From Polysphondylium violaceum (lineage: Eukaryota; Evosea; Eumycetozoa; Dictyosteliales; Dictyosteliaceae), in NCBI GenBank assembly GCA_000277445.1, contig AJWJ01000011.1, positions 43,001-107,000 of the forward strand: a DNA stretch of 64,000 nucleotides, read 5' to 3'. The notes under the pieces were generated by a model. The model had not been told where the DNA came from and did not search any database. It was given only the letters and a program-made list of their open reading frames with translations. The position numbers and the translations under genes are program-made. Shown in pieces: positions 44,972 through 56,322 of this stretch (within the stretch, counting starts at the first letter, position 1; every line of letters begins with the position of its first letter).

Positions 44972-46855
44972 TTATTTTATAATTATATTATTATTTTCGT
45001 CAAAATATTCTGAAATAAATTGTAAATCAAGAGTACTGAGGTCATTGGTCTCTAAACATTGATATTTTAAAAGGTACTCTACCAATGGTAGATTTTTATA
45101 TTCTACAGCCTTTTCCAAAACATTTTTAAAAAAAGATTTTGCTTGAATACTACAAGTAGTCTTAAAAAATAGAGATTGATGCTTTGATAAATAATCAATG
45201 ATTGTAAGATTATTTGTCTCTCCTAACATTTCATATAACATCTTATCATCAGTAAAATTCTTTTCATCAAGAGAGTTTGATAGGTATTTGTTGAATAATG
45301 TTTTCACGCCAATGAAATCTGAAAATTTGATTCCTATCTGTACATAGCTTAAAAAAAGTCTCTTGCTACTACCATCTGAATTGATAATCTTATCAACTTC
45401 TTTTTCAAAACATTTAAAAGAGTTTTGATTATAGAAATCTGTTAATTCCCATATATTCATACAGCTTTCCTGGCCAAATGACTCTATCACCCTATACATG
45501 TGATACTGCCCGTGGTTTGCTGCCTCTTTGAATAGAATTGGGACGACACAGTTCCAAATGTAATTGTGATTCTCTTTTTTGAACAACTCATAATAATATT
45601 TGAATTTGTAGATAAGGCCCAAACGACAACAAGCCTTGAGGAGATCTATCCTATTAATTAATTCTCCATAGGGTGCCAAGCTAGACAGAGTTACAATCAT
45701 TTCAATATCTTTTTTGTTTGAAAGTTTAGCCAACTGATTATAGAATTCAGAAAAATCAGATCTAATTTTCGTTGACTTTAATCCTTTATTGTGTAGAAAC
45801 TGTAGTATTGAAAGACTTACTTGAGCACAGGCCAATCCTTTCAAAAAATCACCAATGTCAACAACATTCGTATCTTCAATTAAAAACTCATCGCTGATCA
45901 GTGGAGAGAGGTCATTTTTGGTGTGATAATAGATATGATTTCCACGTACTCGTATACGATTTACATTTGTATTCCAAAGATTAAAGAATGAGTCTTGTCC
46001 TCCTTCTCTCGTCCATTGGGACCACATTGCATAGGTTTCCAAAACCAATATATCTCGTGATTCGACAACAACTATTGGAATCATGCTCTTTAATTGATTG
46101 ATTCTCTTTTGTTGATTATTTTTTTGGTCAAGTATACTAATCACATGATCAAAATCAATTTGTTCAAAAATTTCATCTCTTATATCTGGATGAAACAATG
46201 GCAACAATAGTGAAAGATCAGTGGGTATAGGAAAAGCTATATTTGATCTTATGATTTCTATAGAGTCTTTAAGTGGTATGGGCCCTCTAAAATTCTTTAA
46301 TAGCAATTCTAATACTTTGGGAGGAGAACCCAATCCACGATAGCCAGTCGAAGGATGGAATTCACGTTTGATCAAATCAATGGATACTCTAAACCAACCA
46401 ATCTCTAATAAATATTCTATCACCTCGGGATCCATTTTTGCAACAACCAATTGCTCCAGTATATCATCTTTAAACTCTCTATCATATAGATATTTGATGA
46501 CTTGTTTGTTTTTTAATTGATATTTTTTATTGCTTGAATCCAAGATTACATTTTTTTTGTCCACAAGATATCCTCTTGCTGTGTATCTATTTTGTTCATA
46601 TAAAGAAATAAATAGATTTGTGTCGGTGTTGGCGACTATTGAAAACAAGTCTCCATGATCAATGTATAGTATTTGTTTATTATTAATCTTTTCTTTAGCC
46701 ACTCCTAAATGTCCATTTCTAAACATCCAACCAATATCTACTATGTCTTCATATTTTAAACTATATCTATCTATTTGTACATCATGTATGATGTTGAATA
46801 TCTTTGTCGACAAGTACTTGTTATTAAATACTCTACTATATAAATCTTTATTCAT
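44972..46855 (-). CDS. Ankyrin-like family protein, 627 aa
   Basis: Single exon from ATG 46855. It opens with the family N-terminus: MNKDLYSRVFNNKYLSTKIF, then LKYEDIVDIGWMFRNGHLG. Short helical units follow that read like degenerate ankyrin repeats (VIEYLLEIGWFRVSIDLI, QYHMYRVIESFGQES). It has no signal peptide, no membrane span and no catalytic motif. The N-terminal YxxVFxNxYL block recalls F-box-like openings of other dictyostelid repeat proteins, so a ubiquitin-ligase adaptor role is possible but unproven. It is shorter than the other three intact members in this window (775-784 aa) and among the most diverged. Function unknown. Confidence 0.85.
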   Translation of the reverse strand: MNKDLYSRVFNNKYLSTKIFNIIHDVQIDRYSLKYEDIVDIGWMFRNGHLGVAKEKINNKQILYIDHGDLFSIVANTDTNLFISLYEQNRYTARGYLVDKKNVILDSSNKKYQLKNKQVIKYLYDREFKDDILEQLVVAKMDPEVIEYLLEIGWFRVSIDLIKREFHPSTGYRGLGSPPKVLELLLKNFRGPIPLKDSIEIIRSNIAFPIPTDLSLLLPLFHPDIRDEIFEQIDFDHVISILDQKNNQQKRINQLKSMIPIVVVESRDILVLETYAMWSQWTREGGQDSFFNLWNTNVNRIRVRGNHIYYHTKNDLSPLISDEFLIEDTNVVDIGDFLKGLACAQVSLSILQFLHNKGLKSTKIRSDFSEFYNQLAKLSNKKDIEMIVTLSSLAPYGELINRIDLLKACCRLGLIYKFKYYYELFKKENHNYIWNCVVPILFKEAANHGQYHMYRVIESFGQESCMNIWELTDFYNQNSFKCFEKEVDKIINSDGSSKRLFLSYVQIGIKFSDFIGVKTLFNKYLSNSLDEKNFTDDKMLYEMLGETNNLTIIDYLSKHQSLFFKTTCSIQAKSFFKNVLEKAVEYKNLPLVEYLLKYQCLETNDLSTLDLQFISEYFDENNNIIIK

Positions 46856-47157
46856 ATTTTTAATACAACAAAGCCTTTTTGATCAAAACCTTTGTTAATA
46901 TTTAAAAAAAATTTTTATAGTTTGATAATTTTTATAGTTTTGATAAATTCCCTAATTTATAAAAAACCAAATGAATTTTTAATCTCAAGAAATATTTTAA
47001 AATGGTTAAATTAGATTATACTAATTCTAAAAATTAATTTAAATAAATAAATTTAAAGTTATTAATACTCGTTGATGAATAATATTACAAAATGTATTTA
47101 TTGAATTTATTTACTAAATTTAATTGTGATTTACAAAGCTTAGATCGTGGAGTTAAT
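46856..47157. other. Intergenic, 302 bp
   Basis: A/T-rich spacer between the 5' end of the ankyrin-like gene and the 3' end of the cysteine protease gene, both on the minus strand. No feature recognised. Confidence 0.5.
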
Positions 47158-48153
47158 TTAGGCGATAGGTCTGGAGGCCATTGAAGCTACACCACATGCA
47201 TTGTCTTTGTTTCTGGCCATTAAAATGTAACCAGATTGACCCCAATCTTCACCCCAAGAGTTCTTGACGATCCAATAATCAGAACCATTTTCAGAACCAT
47301 AACCAACGACTAAAACACCGTGATCGAGTTGAGTGGAAGAGCAAGCTTTATCATAATAGACACCAGATTGGTATAATTGGAAGGATTCTAGAGAGGCATC
47401 AATGGCAATAGAGACTGGGCTAATGGCGGCTTCAGTTTCAAGATCAGATTCAGAACCGTGTGGGACATCAGTGTAAGAGGTGAGGGTTGCACCAACAGTC
47501 TTTGGATTGAATTTACATTTACCTTGTTTTTCAGTGTATGGGTAGGAGGCTTCAGTGTCGAGACCACCATTGGCAATAATGTATTTAAAGGCATTGTCCA
47601 TTAAACCACCATTGCATCCGTCGTTACCCCACTTGGTATTGGAGGAACAATCGATCAATTGTTGTTCAGAGAGGGCGACAAGGTTACCAGTCTTGACTTC
47701 GTGAGCACCTTCAGTGGCACCAGAGGCAGAGAAAGACCAGCATGAACCACATTGGCCTTGGTTTTTGACACCAGTGACAGCACCCTTGGCTCTCCAATCG
47801 ACAGAGGTGGGGTTGGAACCAGCAAAGTTCTTTTTGTGGGTAGAGGCACGGATTTTGTGGGAAGCATCAAATTTGGTGCCTAAGTACATCTTTTTGTATT
47901 CTTCATTGGAGAGATCAGCATGAGTAGTTAAACCGAGAACAGTGCCAGAGTTTTGAGCATTCCATTCAGCAATGAAATCGACATTCTTTTTAAAGACGGC
48001 ATATTTGTTTTGGAATTCATGGTTGGAATAGGTTCTAGAGTGCTTGACCATCCAGTTTGTGAATGCAGTTCTGTATTCATATTCATGGGTTGGTCTGGCA
48101 AATGCAAAAGTTGCAATCATTAAAAGTAAAGCCAAAATAGATAAAACTTTCAT
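47158..48153 (-). CDS. Papain-family cysteine protease (cathepsin L-like, secreted/lysosomal)
   Basis: The ATG at 48153 (MKVLSILALLLMIATFAFA) gives a 331-aa preproprotein; the longer open frame upstream is 5' leader. A signal peptide covers residues 1-19. An I29 propeptide follows to about residue 115 (ERFNIN-like: FTNWMVKHSRTYSNHEFQNKY). The mature peptidase starts near SVDWRAKGAVTGVKNQGQCG. The catalytic triad is Cys138 in GQCGSCWSF, His278 in LDHGVLVVGYG and Asn298 in VKNSWGEDWG; Gln132 forms the oxyanion hole. The GCNGG motif is typical of cathepsin L. There is no Ser-rich or poly-Gln insert, unlike some Dictyostelium cysteine proteinases. It degrades proteins in endolysosomes. GC-rich preferred codons and a good TATA box suggest high expression. 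Confidence 0.96.
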   Translation of the reverse strand: MKVLSILALLLMIATFAFARPTHEYEYRTAFTNWMVKHSRTYSNHEFQNKYAVFKKNVDFIAEWNAQNSGTVLGLTTHADLSNEEYKKMYLGTKFDASHKIRASTHKKNFAGSNPTSVDWRAKGAVTGVKNQGQCGSCWSFSASGATEGAHEVKTGNLVALSEQQLIDCSSNTKWGNDGCNGGLMDNAFKYIIANGGLDTEASYPYTEKQGKCKFNPKTVGATLTSYTDVPHGSESDLETEAAISPVSIAIDASLESFQLYQSGVYYDKACSSTQLDHGVLVVGYGSENGSDYWIVKNSWGEDWGQSGYILMARNKDNACGVASMASRPIA

Positions 48154-48236
48154 TTTGTGGTTATTACAGATAGAAAAAAAAGATAAAAAAAGAAAAGCTG
48201 ATTTGATGATGAAATAGTCCGATGCGTCTTCAGGTC

Positions 48237-48244
48237 CTTTTATA
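48237..48244 (-). promoter_or_regulatory. TATA box of the cysteine protease gene
   Basis: On the minus strand the sequence reads GAGTATAAAAGGACC, a canonical TATAAAAG about 85-90 bp upstream of the ATG at 48153. It is the clearest core promoter in the window. Confidence 0.7.
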
Positions 48245-48925
48245 CTCTTCTTTCCAATGATATTTTTTGCAGATTTTTTATTTTTTTTTAAAACTTTTTT
48301 TTCTTTTTTTTGAAAAATCTTTGCACAATTCTTACTTTGTTTTTGATTTTTTCCAATTGCAATCAAAAAATCGGAGCAAAGCCAGGGAAAAAAATAAAAA
48401 TCCTTGCAAGATGGGTCTGTGATATTTCGGTTGAGGTATTTTTTATATTTGATTTTATTTTTTTATTGGAGAATGAGGTGTCACGCAGGAGTGATGAGTG
48501 AATGGGTAAAGATTTTTTACAAAGTTGGGTAGAAGAAAGTACTCATTATCGAGAATTACAAGATTCCTCTAGAAACCTCTATCACACTTTCTACATACAC
48601 GTCATAATAGTTTTATTTTATACATATAATACAAAGAAAAATATAAAGAAATTCAAAGTGGGATTTTAGAAATTGACAAAGTTGTTTTCTATCCTTGAAA
48701 TTTCTTTTTCACTTCTGATTATTTTTTTTTTAGTTTTTTTTTTTTCAGGTATTTTAATATTTTTTTCATTCTTTTATGATGTTTTTTATTTTTTTTCATA
48801 TTTTTTTCTGTGCAAATAAAATTTAAACATTAGATGTGTGTGTGGTGGACTTTTTTGTCATCACCCTCCCTGAGGTATAATTTTGTTATTTTTCTTTTGA
48901 TCAAATAATAAAAATAGAACCCAAT
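48245..48925. other. Divergent intergenic region between protease and ankyrin-like gene
   Basis: No gene is seen. T homopolymers near 48280-48310 and 48720-48810 dominate. It serves the protease (minus strand) and the ankyrin-like gene starting at 48926. Confidence 0.5.
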
Positions 48926-51253
48926 ATGAATATACACATTTATAGAGAAGTGTTTCACAATATTTATCTATATAAAAAGATATATGATTTAGTTTATGAA
49001 ATACAACAACATGATAATAGTCTCAGATACGATGACATCGTTGATGTGAAATGGATGATAGAGAACAAGCATTTTGGTCTACTCAGAGAAAAGATTAAAG
49101 CAAATCAGTTGTTGTATTATTGTAGTGGTATTTCATTCAAATTGTTATTCTCTCTATTAGATGATAGTGTTGAATTGTTTATCAGTGTTTTTGAAAGATA
49201 TAGACATTATTTAGCAGACTGTTACACTGGTGGTGGAAATAAAAATAAGAATAATAAAAGAGACATTTCACTTTTACAAGAAATATGGAAATCAAATAAT
49301 ATTCAAGTTGCAAAGTATTTCCACCAAAGAGGATACTTGATACACAAATTACCGTTTTATGTTACTTTACAAGATGATACTTGTCCAGAGGTGCTTGAGT
49401 TCTTTTTAAACAATGGTAATATATTTCTTTGTCATAAATTACTGTCTATTTTTTTCAGTGACGTAAAGAAGAAACTCTATCATCATGATGAAATAATTAG
49501 AATTCTTCAAAAACATTCAACCTCCTTATCAATGCACCAGGCATCTGCTCGTTTACGCACTCTTTTGTTGCATCCAAAGCCATTTTTATTTGATTATTAT
49601 CTACCATTGTTCCCAAAGGATTTAGAGTTATCCTTTGATATCGAAGCACTATTACCAAAGATAAAGTTAAATCAATATAATCTAGAAATACTTTTTTGGT
49701 TATACGAAAAAAAATTTTATTGTCCCTCATCATCAAGTAAATTAAATCAATTCCTAAAAAAGAGATCTCTAAATGGAGGTGATAGTATGGTAGAGTGGAA
49801 CAATTACATCAATCAACTAGAAAACCAACAACAATTTAGATTTCTAAATTCAACAAATTTTATTAATTCAATTAAAAAAGATCAACATTTGCTCAATAGT
49901 AAGAATTTATTCCAACTTTGGTATTTAGATTGTTTTCAAAATACACAAACAAAAACAACAAAAAATCAAATATTTATAGATACATGGAATGAATTTTCAG
50001 ATCATATAAGAGTTTTTCCTGATTATATATACTTTTCTCCAACTAAACCAATTCCAATGGACCTAGACCAAGAAGATGTAGAGAGTTTAAGGGATATAAA
50101 AGAAATATCTTCTCACCTTTTAGACATATTTTGTTACTTTGCCAACATTGAATTAATTAGCTTTATTGGGGATGCTGGTTTTGATGCTCAAGGTATAGTA
50201 GATGCAATTGATATATTTTCCAATGAATTTATGCAGAATTTATCTTGTTATAAAACTAAGCAAGATTTCAAGTTGATTGATAAATTGATTCAAGCAGAAT
50301 TTATCTACCCTTTTTATGTTTTGGATAGTTGCACAAAATATAAAAATTTACCAATGTTTCAATTCTTTTTGAAAAAGTATCCTCCCACTGATCCTGGGGA
50401 GTTGTTTCTTTTATTCAAAAGAGGTGTGATGGACAATTGTCCAGATATTTTAAATATTCTAAAAACTCAAGGTTTTCTTATGACCAGAGATGTTAAAATC
50501 AAAATTTTTAAAAAAGGTCCATTCAAGAATAGATTACAATTTGCAAAGGAGATTCTCATTGACAATAGTTTAAATGACAAAGATACATTTTTAGAAGTAG
50601 CAATTGCTCAAAATGATTATCCTCTCTCAAAATATTTATTATCAAATTTTGATTATCCATCAATGGCTCCATTTAAAACGAAATTATCAATATGTTATAA
50701 TATACCACTTGTCGACTACATACTCAAATACAAAAATTATCAAGACAGTTTCTGTTTATCTACTGTGATCCAATCAAATAATCTTCCATTTATAGAATAT
50801 ATTGTCAAAAATAATTTAACATCAATTCAAGATCCACTCGATAATATTCTAATAAGAGCACCAATATTGTTCCTAATTAAACCTTTTTTGGATGATTCAA
50901 ATCATAAATTTTTATTGGATTCACCAATTATTGATAAAAAATCAACTTTACAAGAAATTATATATTTGATAGATCAAAAAGCTTTTAAATCTATAGACTA
51001 TCTTTTGGATTTTATTTATTCTCAATTTGGTTCTATCCAAATAGTAGAAAAAGATGATTTGGAAAATTTATTTTTCTCTTTATCAATCATTGGTTACATT
51101 GAAAAGAATCTAGACCAATTTGAAAATCAAACTTGGTTCAACCAATTGAATGAAAAGTTACAGTCTATTTATACCATTATTGATTTGGCAAATCCAGAAA
51201 TCAAATATGAAAATATAGCTGCTCAAGGTCTTGATAATCAGAGATTAAAATAA
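48926..51253 (+). CDS. Ankyrin-like family protein, 775 aa
   Basis: Single exon. The family N-terminus is MNIHIYREVFHNIYLYKKIY, followed by SLRYDDIVDVKWMIENKHFG. Helical repeat units continue through the protein (IQVAKYFHQRGYL, CPEVLEFFLNNGNIFLCHKL, NIELISFIGDAGFDAQGIV, LPFIEYIVKNN), similar to degenerate ankyrin repeats. It has no signal peptide, membrane span or enzyme motif. It is diverged from the 57.1-kb and 61.4-kb members, with AT-rich codons and small Lys/Asn inserts (GGGNKNKNNKR). Its stop lies 40 bp from the stop of the convergent P-loop gene. The family is lineage-expanded and functionally unassigned; protein-protein scaffolding is the reasonable guess. Confidence 0.88.
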   Translation: MNIHIYREVFHNIYLYKKIYDLVYEIQQHDNSLRYDDIVDVKWMIENKHFGLLREKIKANQLLYYCSGISFKLLFSLLDDSVELFISVFERYRHYLADCYTGGGNKNKNNKRDISLLQEIWKSNNIQVAKYFHQRGYLIHKLPFYVTLQDDTCPEVLEFFLNNGNIFLCHKLLSIFFSDVKKKLYHHDEIIRILQKHSTSLSMHQASARLRTLLLHPKPFLFDYYLPLFPKDLELSFDIEALLPKIKLNQYNLEILFWLYEKKFYCPSSSSKLNQFLKKRSLNGGDSMVEWNNYINQLENQQQFRFLNSTNFINSIKKDQHLLNSKNLFQLWYLDCFQNTQTKTTKNQIFIDTWNEFSDHIRVFPDYIYFSPTKPIPMDLDQEDVESLRDIKEISSHLLDIFCYFANIELISFIGDAGFDAQGIVDAIDIFSNEFMQNLSCYKTKQDFKLIDKLIQAEFIYPFYVLDSCTKYKNLPMFQFFLKKYPPTDPGELFLLFKRGVMDNCPDILNILKTQGFLMTRDVKIKIFKKGPFKNRLQFAKEILIDNSLNDKDTFLEVAIAQNDYPLSKYLLSNFDYPSMAPFKTKLSICYNIPLVDYILKYKNYQDSFCLSTVIQSNNLPFIEYIVKNNLTSIQDPLDNILIRAPILFLIKPFLDDSNHKFLLDSPIIDKKSTLQEIIYLIDQKAFKSIDYLLDFIYSQFGSIQIVEKDDLENLFFSLSIIGYIEKNLDQFENQTWFNQLNEKLQSIYTIIDLANPEIKYENIAAQGLDNQRLK

Positions 51254-51293
51254 AAATTGTTTATTACTTTTTTTACAAATAAAGATAATATAG

Positions 51294-54200
51294 TTATGGA
51301 AGTTGGTCAAGAGATCTTTTAGGTGCTGGTGATTTAATTGTAACAGTTTGTTGGGATTCTTTTGCCAATTTTTCAAACATTGATATTCTTTCAGAAATTG
51401 ATTTCTTTGGAGTAGAGGGTCTTGGTGGATTCAATGGTATTTGGTTTTTAATTAATGTTGTTAAAGGAGTTGATGGAGGTTTAGATATTGGTCTTGTTGG
51501 AGTTGGAGTTAGCAATGTTTGTGATTTAGAAAAGTTGGTAGGTCTACTATAATCTTGGACTGGTGAAAAATTATACTTGGGAGTTGGTTGTTGATGAACA
51601 TCGATTGGTTCTTTTTGATCAATAACGATGGGTTCCTCTCTTTCAACAATATCACTATCTACTTCTACTATAATATCTGGAGAATATTTTATATCATTAT
51701 CTTGAATAGATTTTTCTTCTTGATCAGATTCAGATAGTTCAGATTCAGATGATTCAGATTCAGATACAGACTCTGATTCTAATTTATCATCTTGCATTTC
51801 ATCATAGCTATTATTTTCTAGCAAAGAGATTGATTCTTGAGACAATTTTGCATCTGGAAGGAGATTATCCAAAACAACAATATTCTCTTGTTTAGAATCA
51901 ATGTCATCTTTTGATTCACTAGGTTTAGTGTTTTCAAAGGGTGCTCCAGAATCTTCATAATGATAAGGATGGTGAGATAGAGTTTCAACTTGATCCTTAG
52001 GAGTTTCAACAATAGTATTATTTTCTTGAGGAGGATCAACCAAATTGTCAACAAGAGAATCATGGAGGGGACACTCTGCTTCCTTTGTTTCAACTTCGGG
52101 AATATGTTCTTCATCTTCTTGAGTGAAATATTTATCAGGAATATTCTTTTCATCATCTTGTATGCAATCCTCGATATAAGCATCAGAGTCATGGGATATA
52201 GATTGGGCAACTGTTTCTCTATCTTTTTCAACAAACAAATCTGATCCTAAAGTACTTTCTTGATTTATAGTTGGATCTTGAGATTCCAAAACTTCATCTT
52301 CTTTAACTTCTATCATAGAATTATCGTGGATATGATCCTCGGTTAATTCACTCTCTTGATCCAATTTCTTTGGGCTAAAGCCTGATTCATTTTCAGATTC
52401 ATCGAGTATGTTTGATTCTAAAGTATTTTCTTGATTTATAGTTGGCTCTGTTTCCATAGGTTCATCTTCTTCAACTTGAGTTTCAATAATACGATAATTA
52501 TCTTGGATAGGATCCTCTGTTGATTCAACAACTATTGTTTCATCGAGTATGTTTGATTCTAAAGTACGTTCTTGATTTATAGGTTGGTCTTGAGATTCTA
52601 AATCTTCATCTATATCTTTTTCATCTTGACATCCTTGATCAGAAAGTAATTCCTCTTGGCTAGAACCAGATTCGGATTCATCTTCAGATATTTCTTTTTC
52701 AACAAACAAATCTGATCCTAAAGTACTTTCTTGATTTATAGTTGGATCTTGAGATTCCAAAACTTCATCTTCTTTAAATTCAATCATAGAATTATCGTGG
52801 CTAGGATTCTCTGCTAATTCTTTACTTTCTTGATCCAATTCATCTGGGCTAAAGCTTGGTTCAGATTCATTTTCAGATTCAACAACTATTGTTTCATCGA
52901 GTATGTTTGATTCTAAAGTACTTTCTTGATTTATAGGTTGGTCTTGAGATTCTAAAGCTTCATCTATATCTTTTTCATCTTGATTATTTTTATCTATACA
53001 ATTCTCGCTTGAAACATTTTCTTGACTATCTTGATCGGAGAGTATTTCCTCTTGGCTAGAGCCTGGTTCAGATTCGACAGATATTTGTTTTCCATCAATA
53101 TCTAAAGTACTTTCTAGATTTATAGTGGGCTCTGTTTCCATAGGTTCATTCTCTAAAACTTGAGTTTCAATTATACAATATTTATCTTGAATAGGATCTT
53201 CTGTTGATTCTTTTTCTTGATCAGAGAGCAATTCCTCTTGACTAGAGACTGATTCAGATTCAGATTCAGATCCAAAAGAATTTGATTTTACCAAAGTATC
53301 AATAACATGATGGATTGCATCTTTTACTTCAGGTAAGGCTTCAATAGTTTGTTGAATAGTTTCATTTTCTATATTGATATCCAAATTCTTTTCTACAGTA
53401 TCAAATTCGACCAAGATGGTACTTGGAGAGTCCTTTTCAACATCTTGTATAATATTTGATTCTAAAAGATTTTCATTTTCAACAATAGGTTCAGAAATAT
53501 AGAATAGGTTTGAAAGATAAAGATCATCTTGATTTTCATCATCTTCTTCCAAATTAGATACAAAAAGATCTGGATGCATTGGCTCATCTACGAGAGTAGG
53601 TTCAGGAATATTATCTTGAGAGAATGTCAAATCATCTGGTGATACTATCTCTTGAGGATTGAATTCATCATCAGACTCGTTTGATTCAAGTAATGAAGAA
53701 GTAGATAAACTTGAAATTGACCCATCCCCATCATCAATCAAATCTTCAGTATCGCTATGAATTATCTTTTTAATAAAAGTTGATTTCATAATATCAATAT
53801 GATTAAAGGCTTGATTCTTTTCAGTGATAAAAGTTGAAAAAGAATTCTTTGATGACTCGGCATTGTTTGGATGTGGCTCTGGTTGATTTTGATTATCAGA
53901 GTTGAAACTAGCAAAAAGAGATCTTGGATAGGGAGCATTTGACACTGTTTCAGGTAATAATAGATCAAGTGTGGCAGTTGGATTGGAACTTCCATTTGGT
54001 AAAAAATTATGAGAAAAAGTAATTTTCACTTCTTTTTTCCCTATACCCTTTGGTCCATATTTGCCTCGAATACCATTGGGTCCATTACCACCATTCAGTC
54101 TAATTACTGATATTTGATTTGTAATATCTGTGTTGTCATTTAAATTCAAGACACAAACTTGACCACTATGGCCACCCAAGCCACCAATACCGCCAACCCC

Positions 54201-56322
54201 GCCTGGGTAATCTTCATCACCTATTCTCTCGATATCAACATCAAAAAGAATTCTTTCAAATCTATTAATTTTGGAACCAACATTACTAAGTCCATAAAAT
54301 TTATCTTTTATAATAAAGGCTATAAAAGTTCCTTCGTTGGTGATCCAATGTTGTTTCATAAAGTTTACCAACAATTCATTTTTAATGGGAGCGTTCATTT
54401 CAGACTGTTGGATTTCATAGTTTGTACTATCGACCATTTGACCTTGGATATTGACTGTTGAAGGATTAAGAAAATTTATTGGAATTCCAGTATTTATACC
54501 AACCTCGCCACTACCGCCAGTACCACCATTTCCACCATTAGAGGTAATACTTAGATTCTTGATACCCGCAAAGACTTGACCAACACCATAAAAGTTTCCA
54601 CCACCACTACCTGGTAAACCAGGTAGTCCTCTGGCTGGACCATTATTTAAATAATCGTTACTCTCCTCAACTCCAGCTGGTATTAAATTACTTGTGGCCG
54701 ATAAATTGATTTCACATTTTCTCGTGATATTCCAAACTGGTGAATAGATTGAGAGATTTGTCGATGGACCTGTTAAATCATGATCTATATCAATCTGATT
54801 TAATGCAATGATTTCAATGTTATTGATATTATTGTCAACTTTTGATACAACGTCTGAAAATCTTAAATCATATCCAAAACAAATTAAATCTGAACCTTGG
54901 ATCTTGTAAACTGGTTGTTTAATAGAATTTAAATCATTTGAAATAGAGGTGAATAATTTGTTAAATTGGAACAATTCTTTAAAATTAAAGTTTTCAAGAG
55001 TTTGGAATGGATTGGAAGAGAATTTTGAATAGAAAGCTGGGATAGAAAGTGCTTCATTTATATCATCCAATGGTATCTTTGATGATGGAAAATAGTTTTC
55101 CAAAGGTAAGAGTTTTGATATTAATTGATAACAGAAATCTTGAAAAGTTATTTCATCAATATTTAAATTTATAAAATCATTAATTTGTTCAAGAGTTGAT
55201 AAAAAAGTTGGAATATTTACTATATCAATAGAAGCTTTTTGTTTTGATATCTTTTCAAAATATTGATTAAATTGTTCAATTACATTTCGTTGTACAATAG
55301 AAATTGCACCAAGGATAGGACCATCATGATAATAACCGTCAACCATATTCTTTAGATGAGGAGAGGACTTCACAAGGAATCTATTTGATCCTTTAATATC
55401 TCTATATTCTAATTTTTCTATTAATGCCAATAAAGTCTCTCTGGAAAGATCAGGATCAGATAATGGTACATAATCAAGGTCATTATCAGTACTGTAGACA
55501 GGTGGATTACAAAAGGCTGTAAATCTATTGTTGTCTATTATTTCTTGTAGAATAGGTTTAAAATTACCCAATTCACCATTGTCTTGTTTGTTTATATGAT
55601 TGAGACAAGCATTTATTTGTTCAAGTATATCTTGACTTGGATCAGCTTTGCTAACCACAAGAAATATATTTTCATAAAGATCAGAGATATCACCAACAAG
55701 TGATTTAAGTTTGTCTGCAGTTTGTCCAAGTATAATACCACCTCTACCATCAGTTAAATCTGATTGTTGAATGACAAATAGAATCTTTATATTTGAACAA
55801 GAGTTTGCAATCTTAAGTTTGGTGGACTCTTTTAAAATTTCATATAATGGTCCATTTTTATCATTGCTTGGATAATCTATAAAAGTTGTATCTTTATATC
55901 CACTTATATCACATGGAGAATAAAGATTTGGTAAAAATGAATTTAATTTACAAGATTGTATTGGATTTCTAGCATAAATACCTAGTGTAGTGTAAATCTT
56001 TTTAATATCTATACATTATCCCAATAAAAAACAATATTTAATATTTACCATCATTTTCAACATTTATTTGGGCACCAGACAAAAAGTCTAAAAATGTACT
56101 TTTACCACTCCCACTAGGACCTACCAACATGATACCATTGGTTTTTATTTTTGTATATTGTTCAGTACTATCTAAAACAAATGATACTATATCATTGAGA
56201 TTATTAAACTCTTGTTCAGAGTAGGTACTGGTATTTTTAATTGAATTTTCAAATTTTTTACAATGCTTTAGCATGAATGAATCATCTCTATTTAATTCTC
56301 TTCTTGAATTTGAAGGAATCAT
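51294..56322 (-). CDS. P-loop NTPase with collagen-like glycine stretches and repetitive acidic tail
   Basis: Two exons, 56322-56049 and 55981-51294, with a 67-bp intron, give 1653 aa. Residues about 68-77 are a Walker A (GPSGSGKST). Exon 2 supplies TFIDYPSN (a G3-like Asp) and NIFLVVSKAD (a G4-like SKAD), so a GTPase of AIG1/septin-like kind is likely. A helical segment follows to about 420. Glycine-rich, collagen-like stretches occur near 535-585 (GLPGLPGSGGG), 681-703 (GGVGGIGGLGG) and 721-741 (GPNGIRGKYGPKG). Residues about 840-1540 are extremely acidic and Ser/Gln-rich with internal duplications (LESQDPTINQESTLGS twice). The tail is Pro/Thr-rich and basic. There is no signal peptide or membrane span. 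I know no characterised protein of this architecture; function unknown. Confidence 0.8.
52223..53250. repeat. Internal tandem duplications in the acidic tail
   Basis: A block beginning CTTTTTCAACAAACAAATCT occurs at 52223 and again at 52694 (471 bp, 157 codons apart), nearly identical for about 100 bp. A shorter unit, TTGATTCTAAAGTACTTTCT-like, recurs near 52410, 52545 and 52905. These are in-frame repeats of the coding sequence, so the tail has grown by recent duplication. Confidence 0.85.

Noticed and set aside
48154-48366. 71-residue N-terminal extension of the cysteine protease
   Set aside because: It would bury the signal peptide. The ATG at 48153 gives a standard preproprotein, and a TATA box lies at 48237, inside the extension.
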